Of a stretch of DNA of 64,000 bases, positions 24,601 to 33,600 are shown piece after piece; positions within the stretch are counted from its first letter, which is position 1; every line of letters starts with the position of its first letter. The stretch is taken from assembly GCF_963678635.1 (NCBI RefSeq), contig NC_087062.1:35304052-35368051 (forward strand), given 5' to 3'. This stretch comes from Symsagittifera roscoffensis. Lineage: Eukaryota > Xenacoelomorpha > Acoela > Convolutidae. Both the position numbers and the translations under genes were made by a program. Below the pieces are notes generated by a model. That model made no database searches, was not told where the DNA came from, and was given only the letters and a program-made list of their open reading frames with translations.

Positions 24601-27600
24601 CGCTGGTTCCAAATGATGGGAATAAAATACCAAGATTAGGTATTCTGCTTTTTATAAAGGCAGAGCTAAAATACAGAAGGCTTGTCATTGTTTCGAGTCT
24701 AAAAAATTGCAATTGCATGCATTCTGATTTCTTGAAAGATCGTATTGGATTAGTCGATCTTTAAGGCCAAGGCTGAGTCGTGATTTGTTTCCTAGATCAC
24801 TTTAAGGCGCAGTTCAACATCGCTCATGCGCCTCTGTGAGATATGAAAAACAACTCGATTAATGCTTGACGGTAAACATTTTTAGGAAGAACTGAATGTG
24901 AGACTGCTCGCAATGTAGCAAAAACGTAGCAAAAAGCTTGCAGTTAGGCTCCAATACAATCAAAACGTCCAAAAACCGATCGCAGATTTTTTTGTTTTGT
25001 TTATTTTGTAGAGGAAGGCGTATATGCAAGCTTGCAGTTCCAGATAAATTAGTTTAAATTGAGTATCAGCGAAAGAATTTTTGGGAGTAGTTTTAAAGGT
25101 GCCATTGGTCAACCAGATATACAATTTTTTCCGGAATTTTTGTGTCACCGCTCAAAATGTTTCGCTCTTAATCATTTGCCCATTTCTTATACAGGATAAA
25201 TTTTTAAAAAATGCAGGAATTTGGAGGTTTTGCTTAACAGTGATGGTTGACATGATCACATCTAGCTGCATGCATTTACGTGCAGCCATTCGAAATGTTT
25301 TATTTGTAGTTAGAAGAGCAAATTGATTGGCGGTACTCTGTTACTGGCAAAGCCGCGCTGGCAACTGCGGTAGTTGGTGTGACTGTCTGACGGCTCTTTC
25401 AATTGTTTAATGGCGTTTGGGGCCGCTGGTTATTCGCGAAAGCGTTGAGTTTATGCTCTCCACGCGTCTCGGTTAAATCTTTGTTTTTTAAGAGTAATGA
25501 GCGTAGTGAGTACTCTTATATAGGTCTTGCTGATTTTTTTTTGTGTTTTTTTTTCCGGGAAAAAGTCTTAAAATTTGTTTACGCTCATTTTTGATTTTTC
25601 GCGGTTAAACTTGTGATGTCTTTTTAAGTTCAGTGTATTTTCAGTGTTAAAAGGAAGGCAAACTCCACTATTAAACAGCCAAAGTGTAAAGGTCACAAAA
25701 ATGTGATCGACTTCTGATTTTGAAATTGGAAATTAATTATCAGATTTCCCAGCGAAATAAAAGTTTTACCTATTGATCCAGTTTTCTCAATTTGGGTTAA
25801 TTTAACAAAAAAAAAGTGTCCGTCATAAATTGTTTTACAAATTCAAGGAGATCTAAGGCCATATATTTTTTTCTTCGAAATTCAAAAGTTGAAGGCTCAT
25901 GAACAAACGAGTCAGTTTTTTTTCAGTTTCCTTGCGTTCATTACTCTTCTCCAACTGTTAGTTGGCTATGTTAATGGCAGATGCCCCTATTTTGCATGTG
26001 GTACTTTGAGCAAATCCAGTTTTCAGTTAATTTTTTTTTCGCTGGAAAAGTTATTTGTGGCCCGACGCTCCAATAGTTGGCTTGTTACAAGCTGAAATTG
26101 AACATTCGAAACAAAACCCACTCGTTTTTTGTTTTTGATATTTTTTATGTTTGTCACTTGGTTCATTGGAGCATGACTCTGTCACAAAAGAATAAACAAT
26201 GCAAGGTTTTGTTAGTTCATTATACCGGTTCAGTAAAAGGTTGAAAATCAATTAAGAGTTGTCAGGCTTAAGTGAAAAAGACAATTTTGAAATGTAAGGT
26301 GTTAAATTTAATGAATTTAAATTGTAGGACAACCTTGAAAAAATCTGGTTACCAATTCGACTACAGAGTAAAGGTGTTTTTGTATTTTGGGGTTCTTTTG
26401 TATCAAATCAAATGACAACAATACATCGGATTAAAACAATAGTTTTTTTTTGTTGAGGGAGCCATATCAGTCAAGTTTAAGGCTGCACCTGATTTCTGAA
26501 CAAATATCTTGGCGGAGTAGAAAATCAACAGTCAGAATAATTTTTCTGTTCTAAATTTATTTTGATAATAAAATACAGGATTGTTTCAAATCGGGGTGGA
26601 TCTAGAAATGTATCGAGGGTTGTCCACATTTGTGGACGTTGTTTTGAAAATTCGATGACTGTCGATCTCTTTTAGGTTGACAAACACGCAAAATTGTGTC
26701 TTTTCTGATAAATATTTTAGGTACGTGTTCATTTTCTGTTTCCTTGCGTTCATTGAATCTTTTCCAACTGTCTGTTGGCTTTGTTCTGTGTTCAATTCTT
26801 TTGGCTTAAAATGTTCCGGCTGATTTTAAATTGGGTTAGTGGCCTCTTATTGGGTCGTTTGATGAGTCAAAATACGTTCCCATCTATCTTTCGATTGGGG
26901 CTTGAATTTTTTTGTGAGAATATCTTTATAGGCTCAACTGGCGTCTGCTTAGGTATGTTCTGTTTTGTTATCGCTTTTTAAGATTTTTCCGATGCTAATT
27001 TAACATTCATTTGACTTACTTGGCATATTTTTTTGCAATATGAACTTCATTCAAAACGATTCGAGCGAGACAAAAACTTTTTTGGTATATCAAATTTTTG
27101 TTCGACATACAAAAAAATTCGACTAACCAGCTTTAGTCTCACTTTCTTTCAGCCAGTTTACCATGTTATATTTGTGTTGAGTCTCAAGTAGCGCAAAGCT
27201 CCGCTTTGCTTCTGTGTGACAAAGTTAATTGAATTTTTCTAATTTGAAGTAGGGTAGGGGAGTGATTTTTTTGTTGCAGTAATTGTTTTAAAAATATATC
27301 TGAAATAAAGTGCGAAACCTCTCCGACCTTCCAGCCGTCTTGTTTGTTATGTTTCAGATCTCTGAGTTACAGAAAAGGTTTGAGGACCAAAAATCATTGG
27401 AGATGATGGCGAGAAGAAGAGAATCGACGGAGCGGGAAAAACAGCAGAATCATCCCCCGCCTCCTCCAAATCCAGGACAGAATTATAAACCTAAAAATGG
27501 CTTTGACCCCTCTGTAAGAACTGATATCTTCTAAATTGCTCGTAATTTTAGTAAAATATTGACTATACCTGAAAGTGTGCGTGATAATACTTTTTGTATG

Positions 27601-30600
27601 TTTCAATTTAATGAAACACGTGAATGATTTCCATTATTGGGAATCATCAGAATTTCTAGCTCGCGGATCACCGTTCTCGGAAGCGGGCGGTCCACGAGAA
27701 TTTGGCGTAGAAAACTGGAAAATTGATTTTCCTTTCAGGTCTTGGACAAGCTGAACATGCATATTGATGCACTCGAGAGAGAATTAGAAAAGGAGAGAAA
27801 AAAGTCACAGTTGCTGAAACAGGACAAAGATGTAAGCGGTTAAGAATGATAATATAAAATATTTAAGCAAACGTGTATTTAACGTCTTTTGATTTCTGAA
27901 AGCATCCATTTCAAGCAAAAATACAAAAAGCCAAACGCAAGGAGGATTGAATAACTTGGTAGTGTGATTTATTAGTTATCATATTCATTAGTTATCATAT
28001 TCATTAAAGCGTAATTAAAACTTTGATCTTAATTTTTCATACACGAGAAGCCGACTAATCGTAATAGGAAGACATTCCTAGCTAATTTGCAATGATAGCG
28101 AGAACTAATTTCAATTTCTAGATTCAATATTTAAATTTGTTGAATGATGTGCACGGTGAGAATTTTTTGTAAAGTTTTTGGGGGTATATTCTGTTGTACT
28201 ACGTAAAATTGCTAAGTTGTCAGTTGAGCTTCATTTATAAAGCTTCTCGTTTCAAATGAAAATATAGATTCTTTTTTGCAAGAGTTAATTTCAACATCAA
28301 GCTCGAGCATGCCGAGTTTTTCCAAATATAAAAACGCGAGCAATTTTGGACCCATTGTTTGGCAGTTTCTTTCCAAAGCAGATAGAAACTAGTTGTGGGT
28401 TTTGTCTTTTAGCGACTGAAAGAAGCCGTCACTGAGCTTCAAATGAGAGAGAATGAGCGAATGCACAATGGCACTACACAGTCATCTGGGAGTGACTCAG
28501 ATGAAGTGAGTCAGCTCAAGGCGGCACTGGAGTCAGCCAAAAAGGAAAGAATGGCATTACAGGAAGACAGAGAGCGGGAGAGGAAAATGTTCATTGAAAA
28601 CAACGCTAGAGTAAGGATTTTTTTTCGATCTGTCTTTGGGGGGGGGGGGGGGGGTACTCAGGATGTTGAAAAAGCTCGAAAAACTGTGCTACCTTGAAAA
28701 CATTGAGAAATTGGGAACATTGATACAAACACTGCTTATGATTATACTTGCGAAGCGAGTGTATTAGTACGAACCTTCTTTTTTTCCAATCTAAGTCCGA
28801 AACATTGGTGCCACTTTTGGGGCACCTTTACAGCGTTTTCATACCATATGCGTTGACATTCGAAATGTAACAAGTTAACACAGTTGATGCATTTTTAATT
28901 CATTAAATGAACCGAAAAAAGTGATTTGTTTCAAACAACATAACAATAATCAAAACTCGATTTCAGAAAATTTCTAACTCATTATATTTCGCAATTTTTA
29001 GAAATGCGTAATTTATAGATAATGCGGCTTTATGCTTTGCAATTTGGTTCATGCAAAGTTAGTGTGGATGCCTTCGTTTGTTATTTTCAGAAAACTTATA
29101 TCAACTTTTTTTTCGAAATTCTCAACCTTGTTGTTGGGTTCTGTCAGGGTAATCTCAGGGGTTGCGAATCTTGCCTCCAAATATGGCTGTTCAAATCCTT
29201 GTTATTTCGAGATATGACGTTTTTGAGATTTTTTCAAAAAAACTTCAGAAAATTAATTTTTTTTTTTTAAATTTGAAATTCCTGACTTTGTAGTTGTGTG
29301 GTGTCAGGGTACTCTCAGAAGTTACAAGCCTCTTCAAAATTAAAAAAAATTAACCTACAAAAAAATTCACAAAATATGTAACTACTCACTTGATGAAGAT
29401 AAGCGTACACCCAAGCGTCGTCAATCTTGCCTCTAAATGTGAATGCTCAAATCTTTTAAGTTTTCGAGATAGCGTTTTTTTAATGATTTGTTCTTTTTTT
29501 CGGGAAACTTAGGTTCAAAAAAACTCACTAGATTTGACATTCCCAGTCTTATATTAGGGTGGTCTCAGGGACTCTCAGTGGTTGCAAATCTGGCCTCCAA
29601 ATTTCTCCAGAGGCCGTTAACGTTTTCGAGATGAGGCTTTTATGGTTTTTCAAAATTGGGTTTCAAAAAGTTTTTTTTTAAAGTTTAAAATTACCAACCC
29701 TGTAATTGGGCGCAGTCAGAGTACACTTAAAGGTTGCAGATCTTGTTTCCAATATATGCAGTTTTTCGTGAGTTGTCGAAAAATTCGAAGGTGCGTTACG
29801 CGCTAGTTCTTTTTCTTTCTTTGTTTCTTATTTGTCTGCACATTTAAAACGGAACAATTTTTCTTCTAGGTTACCGTAATCGCTAAGCATCAAAATGACT
29901 TACATAATCTCAATTGTAGTGATAGTGTGTTTTTTATGTATGTATTGTATCGCAAGTGCTGCGAAGCACCGCTTCGACTCTGTGGGTCAATTTTGCTCTG
30001 ACAATTGATTTCTAAAAAGTTATCATAGAAGGTTTTTTTTTCAATTCGTCAATTGAACCGAAAACAAAACAATTTGTTTCATACCACAGTATAATAATTA
30101 AAATCCCATAAATTTTCCAACTCAATATATTTTGCGAGGTTTTGGAATGCAGAATTTATACGCAATTTGGTTGAATACATTTTAAATTATTACATGCAAA
30201 GCTTTTCGTAGTTGCCATTTGTTTGTTACATTCCTAATTAATTCATACAAACAGACAATTACGTGTTAGCATGAAATATTTCTTATAATCTGGAAATTGT
30301 AATTAAAAGATATATTAATCGAATACTCGCAAAAAAGTTCTTCTATCAGCCAGTCCCAAGCAGTTTTTCATCTCGAAAGTGTGAATTAATTTTTTTCGTG
30401 TCACCCCGAGCCCTATCGTCTACATCACGTAAACTGTTAACTTAAGTTAATAAAAGGAATAAAAATTTTGTTGTAATCAAAGCATTTTAGAGTATTGAAC
30501 GTTGTGGGTGCTCTTACATAGGTCTTGGTGATTTTTTTTTCAGGAAAATGTCTTAAAATTTGTTCACGCTCGTTTTTGATTTTTGGCGGTTTGACTTGTG

Positions 30601-33600
30601 ATTGCTTTTTCAGTTGATTTCTTTGGTAAAAGGAAGGCAAACTCCACTATGGAACAGTGAAAGAGTAAAGGTCACGAAAAACGTGATCGACTTCTAGTTC
30701 AAAAGTGGAATTTAATAACTTAGTTATCAGATTTCACAGCGGAATTGATCTAGTTTTCTCAAATTGGGCTATTTTTATCAAAAAATTATCAATCATGAGT
30801 TGTTCTTGAAAATCAAAGAGCTGTACAGGCATAATTTTTTTCGCCTAAATTCGAAACTTGAAGTTTTTTCAAAAAACAAGTCAGATTTTTTTTCTGTTTT
30901 TTTTTTAGTTCATTACTCTTTTCGATCTGTCAGTTGGCTATGTGTTCAAATTCAGTTCAGTTCGTTTGTTAAAAGGAAGGCAAACTACACTATCGGACAG
31001 CAAAAGTGTTAAGGTAACGAAAAACGTGATTGATTTTTAATTTCGAAAAGGAATTTGACCATCAGATTTCTCAGCGAGGTAATAATTTTACCTATGATCC
31101 AGTTTTCTCAAATTGGGTTAATTTTATCAAAAAAGTGTCGATCATAAATTGTTCTAGAAATTGAAAGAGCTTTAAAGTTATCTACTTTTTTCGGAAATCT
31201 TGAAAAAACATGTCAAGTGTTTTTTTTTTGTTTTGTTGCGTTCGTTGACTTTTCCAACTGTCTATTGGCTATGTTTCATAGTTTTCAGGTGGTTTAAACA
31301 ATTCTGTCCAATGGCAGGCATTAGGCATCTTTATTTGATCTCTTAAATGGATGGATTTCTTTATAGGGTGACAGAAATAGAGTTGAGATGATGGATCTGA
31401 AAAAGGACTTCGATGACATGCAAGCTGCGGTGCTTCAGTTACAGCACGAGCTCAAACTCAGAAACGAAACGGTGAGACAAATTTATGGAATTACGTTTCT
31501 TCGAAAGAGAGAATCTATCAAAGGCTGGCTGCTAGGCTGTGTTAAGAGATAGGATAGTCCAATTGGTATGATTTAATAAACTGAGTGATGGTCTTTTTTG
31601 TGACTCAACGCGGTTCACAAAAATGTATCATTGAATGAAGTGTAGATTTCCCATCGGAATAATACTTTTTGACCCAGTTTTCTCAAATACGGCTATTTTC
31701 ATCTATAAAGTGTCAATCGTAAAAGATTGGCGAAATTCTAAAAGGTTTCACTTGAAGGCATTGACACTTTTCCAAATGTCTGTGGCTTTGTTTTTTTGCA
31801 TTAAGAGCTTCAGCGTTATAATCCTTGTTGTTTCACCAGGGGTGGATCTAGGATTTTCAAGAGGGGGTGGATTTCAAAAAAATCTTCGAAAATTGTATCG
31901 ACTCTATTTTAAAGCAACCAAATTGATTTTCTAAGCTCTCACAAATCACTATATAGACCCTATTTTGGCCACATTTTCTGCGCCGCATGCACAATTTCGA
32001 AAAAAAGGTTTTTGAAAATCCCGAAATAAGTCATTTTTGGGCTTTTTTTTGGAAAATGTTGACCAAAAAACGCGTTTTTGCGGCACGTGCTTCCTTCCTC
32101 TGCTAAATTAGGATATACTGGCGCCGAAATTTTAGATTCCGTCAGCCATCTTAAAAAGGGACACTTCGGATCGGCGGGGGGTCGAATTCCTGAGGCGGGA
32201 AGCGTTAAGCGTTCCCCCACACCTAAATCCGCTACTGCATTTCACTACTTAATTACAATTAATATACCAGCCAACAAGAGAAGAAAACAACCAGTATTTT
32301 ACATTGTGTTCGGTCCAGTAGTTCAGAGGTATTCTAAGCACTAGAGCAGTTTAGTGAATATGAAAGCGATGTAAGGTATATACAATTTATGACCTGTGAA
32401 AACGAAAAAGGTCCATTTTATTGAAACTTCTCTGAGCCGTTTTCTGAAGTTGATTTACCAGTAGTCTCTAGATATGACTTCAAATGATCATGCTGTTTTT
32501 TTTTGACATGATCGCAATTGAAAACTAAGTTGCTGATGCTTATCATCTTGAAAACGAAGCTAGTCTAGTTAATTGAAACTGCTCTGAACCGTTTTATCTC
32601 GTTGATTCGTACTCTTCGCATTTCATGTTGAAACAGAAACATGGAATTTATTGTGCACACAAAGCGTGAAGCCGATACTAAAAACAATCTGTTAATATCC
32701 ATTTGCAAAATGAATGAAAACAAAAACCTAAAGTATTTGGAATATCTCGTATAACGTTGGCAAAAAACGACTCTGTTCGTGAAATATGAACGTACGAACA
32801 CCTCTACTCGTAACATACGAATATACGATCGGCCATCACGAGACATAACGAAGCTAAAAACTAACCTCTTATTTGCAACGACAAATAGAGAGATTTCCAA
32901 ATGAAGTATAAATAGATGAAAGCTACTGAAATTCATTCCAACCTTTTTCTCTAAAAGCACCAACCAATTTCACTTAAAACCTCAACCCAAACATCTCCAA
33001 TCCAACCCTTAAAATAAACATAGAGTCTTAAGGCAAACTTGTAGTAAATTAATACTAATTCTTTTCTAATAAAATATTTTCAAGCTTATTTTAGATTTCC
33101 TTTATTAGATGCAAGCGTTATGTCAGACTTACTAAGGAAATACTATTACTTGCTAAGGTAATAGTACCCGCATTCTCCAGATATGATTTCAAATGATCAT
33201 GCGGTTTTTTACTTGTTTAAGAGTAATAGTCGTAGTGAAGACTCTTAAACAGATCTTGGTTTTTTTTCAGGAAAAATTCCTTAAATGCTCGAAATACTAC
33301 AGATGTGCATTCATATTCATACGTATTAATGCATTTATGAATGCAATTAGTTATATATGCTTTTTTGAGTTCAATTGAAATTCATCAGCTGAAATTTGCG
33401 TAAATAGCACTCTGCATATACGAACTTGGAAATGGTGCAAAAAACGGGAACAATTTCTAGATCCGAAAGTGGAATTTAATTTATAGATTTCACAGCGGAA
33501 TAGAAACTGTACTGATTGATCCAGTTTTCTCAAATCGGGTTAATGTTATCAAAAAAGCGTCCATCAGAAATTTTTCAAGAAATTCAAAGAGCTTAAAGTG

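Larger units (their letters stand above)
28611..31366. other. Intron 5: G run, degenerate ~160 bp repeats, dispersed elements
   Basis: It holds a G17 tract at 28638-28654. About four or five diverged copies of a ~160 bp block lie at 29130-29780. The hairpin GCGAAG-CACCG-CTTCGA lies at 29961-29977. Two dispersed R copies lie at about 30495-30945 and 30955-31285. No additional exon with matching phase and splice sites was seen. Confidence 0.5.

Noticed and set aside
25330-25460. GC-richer patch considered as a tRNA or snRNA
   Set aside because: No cloverleaf, internal promoter boxes or Sm site could be made out.
32565-32963. 132-codon minus-strand open frame in intron 6
   Set aside because: Phe/Arg/Val-rich, no domain, no relation to neighbours; likely chance.
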